Assembly (NCBI RefSeq): GCF_004362515.1
Contig: NZ_SNXU01000001.1
Location: 5,580,001 to 5,644,000, forward strand
Direction: 5' to 3'
Source: Actinokineospora alba
GTDB taxonomy: Bacteria; Actinomycetota; Actinomycetes; Mycobacteriales; Pseudonocardiaceae
Length of the DNA: 64,000 bases
Below the pieces are notes generated by a model. That model was not told where the DNA came from and did not search any database. It saw only the letters and a program-made list of their open reading frames with translations. Shown here one piece after another: positions 1 to 8,498 of the stretch (within the stretch, counting starts at the first letter, position 1; every line of letters starts with the position of its first letter). The position numbers were made by a program, and so were the translations under genes.

Positions 1-1
1 C

Positions 2-304
2 GGCGGCGACACCTTCGGCCGCTTCCACGTCTCCCACCAGGAAGCCGCGGACACCAACTGGGCCGACGCCATCGGCGGCTGGCTGCAGCAGATCACCGAC
101 CGGCGACCCGCCCACAACGCCTTCGACGGCCACAACCCTGCCTTCGGGCAACACGGCCAGCACGGCTATGGGCAGCAGCGGCGCGGCCCCGGCATGGGCG
201 CGGCCATCGGCGGCGCCGCCGCGGGTCTCGTCGGCGGCATGATCATCGGTGACATGATCGGCGACGCCTTCGAAGGCGGAGACGACGGCGCCGGCGGGGA
301 ATAG
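2..304 (+). CDS. Spo0M-like sporulation-control protein, C-terminal part
   Basis: An open frame enters from the left edge and stops at 302-304, giving about 100 residues. It reads GGDTFGRFHVSHQEA near its start, then a Gly/His/Gln-rich linker, and ends in a glycine-alanine-rich helix (GMGAAIGGAAAGLVGGM) followed by an acidic tail. This layout matches the end of actinobacterial Spo0M (arrestin-fold sporulation control) proteins as I remember them; the arrestin-like core lies outside the window. The glycine-rich segment could contact membrane. The family call rests on general resemblance only. Confidence 0.6.
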   Translation, partial: GGDTFGRFHVSHQEAADTNWADAIGGWLQQITDRRPAHNAFDGHNPAFGQHGQHGYGQQRRGPGMGAAIGGAAAGLVGGMIIGDMIGDAFEGGDDGAGGE

Positions 305-631
305 CCGCGCGGCCAAACGAGAGCACCAACGCCTTCACGGCGACAAGAGCGTCAAACCTACGTGTGGGTTCGAGTTTCGCCGTCGAACCCACACGCGGGG
401 CCCTCGATGAACAGCGCGAACCGCCGGTTTGACGCTCGATGGCTCCGAACGAGTGAAGGTTGGGCGCAGTCCCAGCCGTCGTTGCGGACCAGGTGCTGCT
501 GCACCCGAGACCACAGGCAGCGTCGAAGGACTGTCTGGCGCATCTCGCCAAGTCATCCAAAGTCTCAAGCTGAGCTAAACAGACGCGCCAACACGATCCA
601 CAATCGGATGGGCAACTGGCCGTGCCATTCG
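305..631. other. Intergenic region, 327 bases
   Basis: Apart from the nested inverted repeats at 347-437, I see no supported gene here. Short open frames on both strands lack ribosome binding sites and recognisable protein features. Confidence 0.4.
347..437. repeat. Nested perfect inverted repeats
   Basis: Outer arms GAGCGTCAAACC (347-358) and GGTTTGACGCTC (426-437) are perfect 12-base complements. Inside them, GTGTGGGTTCGA (362-373) and TCGAACCCACAC (383-394) form a second perfect 12-base pair with a 9-base loop. The element starts 43 bases after the stop of the Spo0M-like gene. It could end transcription of that gene or be a mobile-element or recombination-site remnant; no run of T follows either arm. 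Confidence 0.55.
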
Positions 632-1147
632 CTATTCGGCCAGTCGATCTTTGGAGTCGACGCCTCGGACCAAAAGGAAACTCGTGCCCGGCTCGGGCTC
701 GAACCGAGCTTCACACTCGGCGTTCTGCATGGCGACTATGGCGATCAGTTCTGCCCGGTTCACCAACACTGTCTTGGGGGAACGCATCGCCAATCCTGGG
801 ACCGCGTAGTCTCGTCCGAACAGGGTAAGAGGGTAGTCACCGTGGGAGATCGTAATACCCGCCGCGATCTCCGGAATTTTACTCAGGAAGCTGCCAAGGT
901 GACCGGCGCGGACTGTCGCCGTCAACGCCTGGAAACGCAGCGGCGCCGGTCGACCGGCGAGCGCGTCGGCGATGGTAAGCAACTCCTCATACTCGCTGGG
1001 CGATGGTGGTCCCGCGATCGGGATAAGCGTGCCGAGATGACTCTGCAAGACAGTGAGTGCGTCAAGGAACCGGTGGAGCGCAACTAGGACTTCGGACGGT
1101 TCTCGATCGATGCTGAAGCTGGCACGCGTGCGACAGAACAGATGCAT
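632..1147 (-). CDS. Hypothetical protein (171 aa)
   Basis: The minus-strand frame has a normal amino-acid composition with amphipathic helical stretches (for example LHRFLDALTVLQSHLG near residue 25), moderate third-position GC and no membrane segment. The plus-strand frame over the same bases is arginine-rich and looks like a shadow, so the minus frame is preferred. No convincing ribosome binding site stands in front of the ATG at 1147 and the true start may differ. I do not recognise the family. The gene sits between the Spo0M-like gene and a recombinase relic, in DNA with lower GC bias than the rest, and may itself be acquired or decaying. Confidence 0.4.
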   Translation of the reverse strand: MHLFCRTRASFSIDREPSEVLVALHRFLDALTVLQSHLGTLIPIAGPPSPSEYEELLTIADALAGRPAPLRFQALTATVRAGHLGSFLSKIPEIAAGITISHGDYPLTLFGRDYAVPGLAMRSPKTVLVNRAELIAIVAMQNAECEARFEPEPGTSFLLVRGVDSKDRLAE

Positions 1148-1603
1148 CGTTTCGCGATCGCTGCCTTCGACGTTGACGGCAGGATCAGTGAGAAGCGCGT
1201 CTGTTCACCCGGCTGGGGTGGGATCGGGCACCTCGGTCGATATCAGGGTGACTAACGCGCACGCGGTGGTGTTCTGGCGCGTCGCCACAAGGCGTGTCGA
1301 TCGTCTCGGCGCGCGCGTCGATGACGGTGTCCGCTCAGGTGCGGCAATGCTGTGTTTCGCACCGCGCGAGCAGGTTCTGCCTGCGACCATCGACGTCGCT
1401 CAGGCGCGCTCCGCTCTTACATCTCGATTCGCCCGTGATCGGGACGTGAGTCCGCCGAGCGGACCGCTCTAGCTGCGTAGACCGAGCCCCTCGTCCGACC
1501 GCCGCTCGAAGGCGGGCCAGCGGCCGCTCGGGTGAGATGTGGGCGTGCACCGCAGCGACAAAATGCCTTTTGTGGATGACGCTCGCGCGAGTCACGTGGT
1601 CCT
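1148..1603. other. Intergenic region, about 456 bases
   Basis: Several overlapping short open frames are arginine- and proline-rich and look like shadows. No gene, RNA or repeat could be supported. The region lies next to a truncated recombinase and may hold remnants of a mobile element. Confidence 0.3.
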
Positions 1604-2998
1604 TTATGGACAACGGACGCTTCCGCAGGAGGCCCTTGCGTGGCGGCGTGAACACGTTGCGGTACGGGCAATATCCCGGAGTGGATCAAACCAATTCGTC
1701 TCTGCTACGCTGCAGTTGTGGCACACCGTGATGTTTTCCTCACGGGAGATTGCCCGGTTTTGCGTGTTAGGGACGCCCTCTCGGACACAGTCGTTAAACA
1801 CACGGGGACGGGCCGTCACATAGACGGCCCTTTCTTTTTGCTCAAATCGCAGCTCAAGGCCCATCTCCGCGTAGATGTCCGGCAGACGCTCCGGTCGGGC
1901 CGTCTCGATCTTGGTTCCGACGTCTCCGAGCTTGTCCACCAACGCGCGAACCTCCGCCTCGCTGATCGTGGGTTCGGCGGGCGTGGCCGCCAACTCGGCC
2001 TGCGCGGCCTCTCGGTCCGCCTGAGCCTCGTTGATGGCCTCGACCAGCGCAGCCGGGTCCACACCAGCCGCAATGGCCGCCGTGTGCCGCTTCAGGCGCG
2101 TCTTAGCGTCTGCCAACCGCTGCTTGGCGCTCTCGTGCTTCCCCGTCTCCACCGTCGCGTCCTGGGAGCCGATCAGCTCCGCCACCGTGCCCTCGACGTT
2201 GTCCCGACTGAACCGAGTCCCCAACCATTTGTTGAGCGCGGGCACGACGTGATCCTCACGAAGATTGACCGTCTTCGGATGGTCGGCCAGCGCCGCCGAT
2301 CCGGGTGTGAGAGTTCGAGCAATGCAGCGGTAGTAAACGCCGTTTCGAATTCCCTCTGCCTGCATCTTCCGCAGACACACGCCACACCTCATCAAACCGC
2401 GGAGCAAATACGGGCGCTTACCGCCTGTGCGCGTCCGCTCCAATTTCGCGATCCCCCTCATCCCGCCCGACCCCCGCGATCGACGGATCAACTGCGCCTG
2501 TGTGAAGACCTCGACCGAAACGATCTCCGGGTGCGCCTGCTCTCGGGACCGAACAATCCGCTCCGGAGCCGAGCGGCGGAAGCGGACTACGTGCCCCGCC
2601 GCCACGTCGTCCGGGTTCACCAACGTCTCATGCTTGACCCACCGGCCGAACACCGCATAGCCCGTATAGCGCGGGTTCTCCAAGATCGCGCGAATCGTGC
2701 TCCCTTGCCAACCGTCCGCCAGTCGATGCCGATTCTGATCCGGCCGCCGCGCCGATGGGCATGGAATCCCGTCCCGATTGAGCCCCGCCGCGATCGCCCG
2801 ATCACCAGCTCCATCCAGATATTCGGAGAAGATCCGCCGAACCGCCTCGGCGGATGGCTCGTCAATCGCGAGCAGCCGCAGCCTGAATCCCTCCGCCGCC
2901 TTCCTCGGATTCGGATGCGGCCCGCCGTCAACGACCACGTAGCCGTACGGCGCGCGTCCGCCCTGGTGACGCCCCTCATTGATCACCTGCGCGTCCAT
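1604..2998 (-). pseudogene. Large serine recombinase lacking its catalytic domain
   Basis: About 464 residues read in one frame. Homology begins at MDAQVINEGRHQGGRAPYGY, which in full-length large serine recombinases follows the catalytic resolvase domain. The Recombinase domain (PF07508 type, with AIAAGLNRDGIPCPS and ILENPRYTGYAVF), a zinc-ribbon with CGVC and a later YYRC, and a coiled-coil region follow in the usual order. The N-terminal 130 or so residues with the serine nucleophile are missing, so the product cannot cut DNA. The open frame continues upstream of 2998 only through DNA that belongs to another gene, in a shadow frame. The last 40-50 residues also look unlike the family. The remnant joins the hydrolase fragment at 2998-3429 directly. 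Confidence 0.75.
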
Positions 2999-3429
2999 GG
3001 CACCGCCGTGACGAGATGCGGTGGGCGCTGGGTGGCGGCCAAGTACTGCGAGATGGCGCCGTAGGACTGGCCGAACATCCCCACCCGGCCATTGGACTTC
3101 GGTAGCGACGCGGCCCATTCGACGGCGTCGTACCCGTCTTGTGCCTCGTAGACGAACGGGTGCCACACCCCCTCGGAACCATGGCGGCCGCGAGTGTCCT
3201 GGACGACGACGAGGTACCCGTGGGAGGCGAAGTAGTGCGCCTCGTTGAAAGCTTCGGCAAGGTCGTTCTGGGTCCGGCCGTACGGCGTCCTGCGCAGCAG
3301 CGTGGGGAGTGCATCCTCGCCGTGTGGTTGGTAGATGTCGGCGTAGAGCCGCTTGCCGTCCCGGGTCAGCATGACCGCGCCACGCTCGACGGTGACGGTG
3401 AAGGGTCCGCCTTGGTCTTCGAGAGGCAC
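2998..3429 (-). pseudogene. CocE/NonD-type hydrolase, N-terminal fragment
   Basis: From a GTG at 3429 about 144 residues match the start of the CocE/NonD (X-Pro dipeptidyl-peptidase S15-like) hydrolases: RDGKRLYADIYQP, a TPYGR stretch, VVVQDTRGRHGSEG, and the nucleophile elbow GQSYGA near residue 121. Homology stops at about 2998, where recombinase sequence begins, so the Asp and His of the catalytic triad and most of the protein (families usually run 500-650 residues) are lost. It lies 44 bases downstream of an alpha/beta hydrolase on the same strand and was probably the second gene of that unit before it was broken. Confidence 0.7.
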
Positions 3430-3473
3430 AGTCTTTCCCGTCTCTCAGGTGGTTGTTGCTGGAGGGGCTCGGG

Positions 3474-4643
3474 TCACGCCTGCGACGTGGCGCTCCAGAG
3501 GTAGCCGTCGCCAAGGCGTCCCACCGTGCGGTCGCGCAACTCGGCGGAGAAGGCCAGCACCCCGTCCAGCGGGCGGTGGTGAATGGCGACGCGCGAGATC
3601 AGCCCGGCGTCGTCCCGCTCGAGCACGGTCACGCCTTCGAGCGAGACTCCTGAGCGGGTCCTGGCGTGCCACTCCAGGAAGGTCAACCGACCGTCTTTCG
3701 CCTCGTGCACGAACTCGAGCTGCTCGTAGATCTGGCTGGCCTCGCCCATCAGGTATGCCACGTCGTCGCGTCCGGTCACCGGTCGACGCAGCGCGGATGC
3801 GTGGAGGGCGACGTCAGGTGCGAGGGTGGCGGCGAACGCGTCGCTCTGCTTTGCGGCGAACGCCCCGGTCCACCCGTCTTCGGTGACGGTGGCGTCGGCG
3901 CGCGCGGCGGCCACGGCGCGGAGGAAGGACACCAGCTCCGCGGCCACGGTGCCCGGTGCCTCGACGTGCGGCCAGTGGCCCGCGCCGGGAATGCTGTGCT
4001 GGACCGCGTCGCCGAATCGCGCCTCGATCAGCCCGAGGATGTCCTTGTTGACGAAGGGGTCTTCCCCGCCGGAGAGCACCATGGTGGGGATCCTCGGGGG
4101 CGCCTGACCAGCGGCCGGGGCGTCGCCGGTCGTCCAGGCGTCGAACCAGCCCTCCACGCGACCCTTCGGCACGTCGACCCCGATCCGGACCAGGCGCTTG
4201 ATCGCGTCGTCGTCGAGGGCGGCCGACAACTGGCTGCGCAGGGCTCGCTGGATCTCGGTGCTGCCGGCGCAGCCACGCAGTGGCCCGGCCACCTCGTCCG
4301 GCAGTGCCAGTCCTTGCAGCGGGATGGGCGTCAGGAGCACCAAGCCGGCTACGGCGTCGCCGATGTCGCGCGCGGCGAGTTCGGCGACTTGTGCGCCCAT
4401 GCTGTGGCCGACAAGCACGACCCCCTCGACGTCCTCGGCCGCCAGCGCGGCCGCGGTCACCTCGGTGACGCGGTCGGCGAACGTGTCGAGGGTCAGCTCC
4501 CCCGTGTGTCGGGCAATCTCCGGGGCGATCGTGCGGATCCCCTCACCTTGCAGGGCCTCAGCGACATCTCGCCAGACCGTGGGGTCGTCGAGGTATCCGT
4601 GGATCAGGACGACAAGGGGGTTGCGCGGCTGTTCAATGGACAC
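3474..4643 (-). CDS. Alpha/beta hydrolase fused to a SnoaL-like domain
   Basis: The 389-residue protein has an alpha/beta-hydrolase core: LVVLIHGYLDD forms the oxyanion region, GHSMG carries the nucleophile at about residue 81, GGEDPF supplies the acid and GAGHWPH the histidine. After about residue 255 comes an NTF2/SnoaL-like domain (FAAKQSDAFAATLAPDV, then TGRDDVAYLMG). Such folds bind small polar or polyketide-like molecules, but here the role is unknown. I choose the GTG at 4643 because GAGGAGG lies just upstream; an ATG-equivalent start 24 bases earlier lacks this. It probably shared a transcript with the broken CocE hydrolase. Substrate cannot be inferred. Confidence 0.75.
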   Translation of the reverse strand: MSIEQPRNPLVVLIHGYLDDPTVWRDVAEALQGEGIRTIAPEIARHTGELTLDTFADRVTEVTAAALAAEDVEGVVLVGHSMGAQVAELAARDIGDAVAGLVLLTPIPLQGLALPDEVAGPLRGCAGSTEIQRALRSQLSAALDDDAIKRLVRIGVDVPKGRVEGWFDAWTTGDAPAAGQAPPRIPTMVLSGGEDPFVNKDILGLIEARFGDAVQHSIPGAGHWPHVEAPGTVAAELVSFLRAVAAARADATVTEDGWTGAFAAKQSDAFAATLAPDVALHASALRRPVTGRDDVAYLMGEASQIYEQLEFVHEAKDGRLTFLEWHARTRSGVSLEGVTVLERDDAGLISRVAIHHRPLDGVLAFSAELRDRTVGRLGDGYLWSATSQA

Positions 4644-4755
4644 GGGAGCCTCCTCAAGGTGACTCAACCGTACGCCGATTGCTTATGTCACACAAGAGCT
4701 GTGGGGAGGTTCCGAAAGATCACTCCCGGTCGACGTCGACGCCCGGATGAGGCCT

Positions 4756-5418
4756 TTACCGCGTACGCGCCTGCCTGCCCACCGCCTGCTCGGCGGCCTG
4801 ACGGCGACGCTCCCGCGAGGCGCGGAGGTTGGCCACGTTCCCGCAAGTGCGCACGTCGTGCCAGACGCCGCTGTTGTTGCGGGAGCGGTCGTAGAACGCG
4901 CCGCGACAGCGCTCGTTCTTACAGGTCTTCAGGCGCGCCCAGACCCCGGCGTCCTGGGCTCGCCGCATCTCCAGTGCCACCGGCCCGAGTAGCATCCTCC
5001 ACCCGCGGCCCTTGGGTTTGAAGTGCACGATGCCGTCCAGGCCGAAGCCTGCCTCCACGGCCACTTCAAGGTTCGCCAGGCCGGCCAGCGCGTCGCCGTC
5101 GCCACCGCCCGCCGAGCCTCCCGTGCCGAAGTCGCGAGAGCACAGGGATTCGAGCAGTCCGGCACGCGCCCGACGCAGCACGGCCAGGTCGCGCTCGGAA
5201 AGCGTGTCCAGATCGACCTCATCGAGGACGGGCGCGCCCCATTGGCTTGCCCAGGTGGCCAGTGCCGAACCAATCCACTCGGTTGCCAACGCCCGATCCG
5301 CGAGCAGGTCGGGCTTGCGCGGCCAATCGGCGGACGCCGTGTTGAGGAAGTCGTGCACGAGCGCGAGCCCATCGGGCGCGACGTCGAGGCCGTATCGCGA
5401 TGTCGCTGTCCAAGTCAT
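4756..5418 (-). CDS. CGNR zinc-finger (ABATE-type) regulator
   Basis: The protein has an N-terminal ABATE-like helical region (LVHDFLNTASADWPRKPDLL, typical of the family) and a C-terminal CGNR zinc finger: CKNERCRGAFYD, then WHDVRTCGNVANLRASRERR with the hallmark CGN. The cysteines that bind zinc (CxxxxC and the later C) are all present. Members are thought to be stress- or catabolism-linked transcription regulators, often next to the genes they control. The start is either the ATG at 5418 or a GTG at 5442; the ATG gives the family's usual beginning. It lies 47 bases downstream of the acyl-CoA ligase gene on the same strand. Confidence 0.75.
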   Translation of the reverse strand: MTWTATSRYGLDVAPDGLALVHDFLNTASADWPRKPDLLADRALATEWIGSALATWASQWGAPVLDEVDLDTLSERDLAVLRRARAGLLESLCSRDFGTGGSAGGGDGDALAGLANLEVAVEAGFGLDGIVHFKPKGRGWRMLLGPVALEMRRAQDAGVWARLKTCKNERCRGAFYDRSRNNSGVWHDVRTCGNVANLRASRERRRQAAEQAVGRQARTR

Positions 5419-5465
5419 ACGACCAGCGTACGGGGATGACACTAGCTATTCCAGTTCGCCTATGT

Positions 5466-7061
5466 TCATGTCGATGATGGCGCCTTCTCGAGCGGCGCCT
5501 CTTCGCGACTCTCGTCGAGCCGGGACTCGCGCAGTTTGAACTTCTGGATCTTCCCTGTCGCGGTCTTCGGCAGGGCGCCGAAAACAACGCGCCGAGGCGC
5601 CTTGAACCGGGCGATGCGCTGCTTGACATGCTCGACGAGCTCCGACTCCGTGGCGGACGCACCAGGTCGCAGTTCGACGTACGCGACGACCGCCTCGCCC
5701 CATTCCGGATCCGGCAGGCCGACGACAGCCGACTCGAGGACGGCTGGGTGCGCGTCCAGGACCTGCTCCACCTCGATCGAGGTGATGTTCTCGCCACCGG
5801 AGATGATGACGTCCTTCGCGCGGTCGCGGATCTCGACGTACCCGTCGGGGTGCAGCACCCCGAGATCGCCGGTCCGGAACCATCCTTCGTCGGTCGCGGC
5901 GGCGGTGGCGGCCGGGTCGTTGTAGTAGCCGAGCATCACGTTGTTGCCGCGCAGCTGGATCTCGCCGATGGTCGTCCCGTCAGCGGGCACGTCGCGGCCG
6001 GACGCGCGGACACGCAAGGGCCGGCTGACCACATTGGCCACGCCCTGGCGGGCCTTGAGGCGGGCCCGTTCCTCCTCGGGAAGGCGGTCCCACTCCGGAC
6101 GCCAGTCGCACACGGCGGCCGGCCCATAGGTCTCGGTGAGTCCGTAGACGTGGACCACCTCGATGCCCAGGGCGCCCAGGGCGCGGAGGAGCGCCGGGGA
6201 GGGCGGCGCCCCTCCGGTGGCGACGGTCACCGGCTGCTCGAGCCGTGCGGCCCCGGGGAAGGCGGCCAGTCGAGTGAGCACGGTGGGGGCCGCGCACAGA
6301 TGGGTGACCCCGCCGCGCAGTGCGTCCCAGATCGCGTCGGGGTCGGGGCGGTCCAAGACGACGTGACGCCCGCCGGCGGCCGTGACGGACCACGGGAGCG
6401 TCCATCCGTTGCAGTGGAACATAGGCAGTGTCCAGAGGAACCTCGACCGAGCGGTGAGTCCCAGGTGCGAGACCATCGCCAGCGCCTGCAGATAGGCGCC
6501 CCGGTGGGAGCACATGACGCCTTTGGGTCGCCCGGTGGTGCCGCTCGTGTAATTGAGCGCCATCATCGCCATCTCGTCGGCGACCTCCTGACGCAAGGGC
6601 GCCGCGGCGGCGACCAGCCGTTCGTACTCGGTGTCGGGATCACCGGACAACAACAGTCTGGGTGGCGAAGTCAGGCCGCGGATCGCCTCTTCGGCGACGA
6701 CGCGCAGCGACTGGTCGACGATGAGCACACTGGTCCCGGCGTGCTCGAGGATGTAGCGCAGTTCCGAGGCGCTCAGCCGGGTGTTGAGTGCGTTGAGCAC
6801 ACCACCTGCCCACGGAACGGCGAAGTGCGCCTCGAGCGCGGCCACCGAGTTGGGGGCCAGCACCGAGACCCTGCCTCCCGGCTCGAGGCCCAAGTCGGCG
6901 AACAGGCCTGCGGCCTGACCGGCCCGCCTCGCGAGCTCGCGGTAGATCAGCGTGGTCCCCGATGCCTCGACCGCGATCCGGTCTCCGTGGACGCTTGCCG
7001 ACCGGGCCAGGAAGTCGGCAGGCGCGAGGGGGGTCGCGGCAAATGGAAGTGTGTCACTCAT
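5466..7061 (-). CDS. AMP-dependent acyl-CoA synthetase/ligase
   Basis: About 531 residues with the full set of ANL-superfamily motifs: YTSGTTGRPKG (P-loop), GLTETYG, GEIQLRGNNVMLGYY, EGWFRTGDLG, KDVIISGGENI (hinge) and PKTATGKIQK with the catalytic lysine. It should activate a carboxylic acid as an acyl-adenylate and load it on CoA; MFHCNGWTLPW resembles medium-chain or aryl-acid ligases. The ATG at 7061 is preferred over two ATGs closer to the AT-rich promoter. It is divergent from an enoyl-CoA hydratase gene, so the pair probably serves one beta-oxidation-like or side-chain-degradation route. Confidence 0.85.
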   Translation of the reverse strand: MSDTLPFAATPLAPADFLARSASVHGDRIAVEASGTTLIYRELARRAGQAAGLFADLGLEPGGRVSVLAPNSVAALEAHFAVPWAGGVLNALNTRLSASELRYILEHAGTSVLIVDQSLRVVAEEAIRGLTSPPRLLLSGDPDTEYERLVAAAAPLRQEVADEMAMMALNYTSGTTGRPKGVMCSHRGAYLQALAMVSHLGLTARSRFLWTLPMFHCNGWTLPWSVTAAGGRHVVLDRPDPDAIWDALRGGVTHLCAAPTVLTRLAAFPGAARLEQPVTVATGGAPPSPALLRALGALGIEVVHVYGLTETYGPAAVCDWRPEWDRLPEEERARLKARQGVANVVSRPLRVRASGRDVPADGTTIGEIQLRGNNVMLGYYNDPAATAAATDEGWFRTGDLGVLHPDGYVEIRDRAKDVIISGGENITSIEVEQVLDAHPAVLESAVVGLPDPEWGEAVVAYVELRPGASATESELVEHVKQRIARFKAPRRVVFGALPKTATGKIQKFKLRESRLDESREEAPLEKAPSST

Positions 7062-7085
7062 GACATATACGTACATCATATGCCT
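7061..7085. promoter_or_regulatory. AT-rich near-palindrome in a divergent promoter region
   Basis: TGACATATACGTACATCATA is an isolated AT-rich patch with a TACGTA core and CATAT/ATATG arms, directly at the start of the acyl-CoA ligase gene and within the 189-base space before the divergent enoyl-CoA hydratase gene. It could be a TetR-type operator or a -10 region. The symmetry is imperfect. Confidence 0.3.
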
Positions 7086-7250
7086 ACGTCAGTCCAGTGG
7101 CGATCCGAGATTCCCGCCAAATCTCGTCGACATAAGCAAAGAGCTTTTGATACTGTCGGGTGTCGATGAGTCGCGGCGGTTCATCACTTGCCCGGCTCTG
7201 GCCGTGCTCGTCCGCACCCCACTGGGCGCCCGCCCGCTAAGGAGCCAGTC

Positions 7251-8039
7251 ATGCCGCACCTGCACTACTCGATCGAGGACTCGGTGGCGGAGTTCGTCGT
7301 GGACAACCCGCCGCAGAACCGCATCGGTGACCAGTTCTGCGAGGAGCTGGTCGCGGCCATCGATCAGGCACATGTCGACGGAGCCCGGGCCATCCTGCTT
7401 CGATCCACCGGCGAGAACTTCAGCTACGGCGGCGACATCACACCGTGGCCGGGCATGGAAATCGCTGAGCTCCGAGGGAAGTTCGAGGGGTACATCTCCG
7501 CGTTCAACAGGCTCGAGCGGGTCTCCATGCCGGTGGTCTCCGCCGTGCGCGGGCTGTGCTCGGGCGGCGGCTTCGAACTGGCCCTGCGCACAGACATCAT
7601 CTTCGCGGGCGAATCGGCGCGCTTCGCGCACTCGGAGCAGACGATCGGAATCGTCACCCTGCTCGGTGGCGTGTACCGCTTGGCCGCACGAGCCGGGCGC
7701 GCCCGCGCGCTGGAGTGGGCGATGACCTCCGAGCAGGTGAGCGCCGCACGCATGGCGGAGGTAGGCGTGGTGAACCATGTGGTGCCCGACGGCGAGGTGG
7801 AGGCGCGAGCACGGGAGCTCGCCGTTCGACTCGCCGCGGGGCCGACTCGTGCCCATGCCGCGCACAAGGCGCTGCTGCGCGCCTGGGAGTCGCTCGGCGC
7901 GCTGGGAACCGACGACGCGATGTTCGACATCGCGATGCCGTTGTTCGAGACCGAGGACGTGCGCAAGGTCCTGCCTGCCGCGGTCGAGGCCTACGTGTCG
8001 GGCGCACCTCGCCCCAAGTTCGACTTTCAGGGCCGCTGA
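7251..8039 (+). CDS. Enoyl-CoA hydratase/isomerase family protein
   Basis: The 262-residue crotonase-fold protein has the CoA-binding and oxyanion-hole segments NFSYGGDI (about residue 60) and CSGGGFELAL (about residue 102), and the helix AHSEQTIGIVTLLGG. In canonical hydratases two glutamates act; here the second position lies in SEQTIG, so the reaction (hydration, isomerisation or C-C cleavage) stays open. AAGGAG sits 7 bases before the ATG at 7251, which settles the start. It is transcribed away from the acyl-CoA ligase and probably acts on the CoA thioester that enzyme makes. Confidence 0.85.
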   Translation: MPHLHYSIEDSVAEFVVDNPPQNRIGDQFCEELVAAIDQAHVDGARAILLRSTGENFSYGGDITPWPGMEIAELRGKFEGYISAFNRLERVSMPVVSAVRGLCSGGGFELALRTDIIFAGESARFAHSEQTIGIVTLLGGVYRLAARAGRARALEWAMTSEQVSAARMAEVGVVNHVVPDGEVEARARELAVRLAAGPTRAHAAHKALLRAWESLGALGTDDAMFDIAMPLFETEDVRKVLPAAVEAYVSGAPRPKFDFQGR

Positions 8040-8498
8040 GACGAAGCCGCCGACGCCGGGCCCGTCGATCGACCGCACCGTCGAATGACGACCGCACAGT
8101 CGAAAGGACCCGGCGTCCCCGTGCGTGCCGAGCCCGGGACCGCCCATGCGCGATGAGCCGCGCTCGGGACGGGCGGCGGGTGGTCGATCATCGGGCGGTC
8201 GTGGCGATGACGTCGAAGCCACCACCGAAGAAGCTCGGCGTGACGCACTGGTCGTCCGGCCTGCTCGCCAGCCGGGCTCGGGGTAGGGAACGCACCGATG
8301 GCCCGCTTGTGGCGGGCCATCGGGGTGCAGCCATGGCGGCGCGCTCTGATCCGTTCGCGCGGCCGAGTTGCCCGGCCCTCACCCCAGTGAGGTGAAGTCC
8401 GGGCAGCCCTCTCGTTGAGCAGGAATGCCCTAGGCGAGCGGGAGCGGGGAAGATCGCGTACAGGTCGCGTTTGGTCGGTGGCGCGTACTAACGCGACA
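8040..8498. other. Convergent intergenic region, 459 bases
   Basis: The region lies between two convergent genes. It holds a strong hairpin at 8292-8328; the other open frames are arginine-rich shadows. No further feature is seen. Confidence 0.5.
8292..8328. terminator. Hairpin terminator between convergent genes
   Basis: GCACCGATGGCCCGC and GCGGGCCATCGGGGTGC pair over about 15 bases around a TTGTG loop. There is no U-tract, as is common in actinobacteria. It lies between the enoyl-CoA hydratase and the convergent MBL-fold gene and could serve both. Confidence 0.65.

Noticed and set aside
362..394. GGTTCGA/TCGAACC hairpin as part of a tRNA gene
   Set aside because: No acceptor, D-arm or anticodon stem can be drawn around it; it is only a T-arm-like inverted repeat.
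362..1087. Plus-strand 241-codon frame opposite the 171-aa hypothetical gene
   Set aside because: Arginine- and tryptophan-rich, without a ribosome binding site; the minus strand has a more protein-like composition.
1604..3514. One open frame of 636 codons covering both the recombinase relic and the hydrolase region
   Set aside because: Upstream of 2998 this frame is arginine-rich and out of register with the clear CocE/NonD homology in the neighbouring frame, so only its downstream part is the recombinase.
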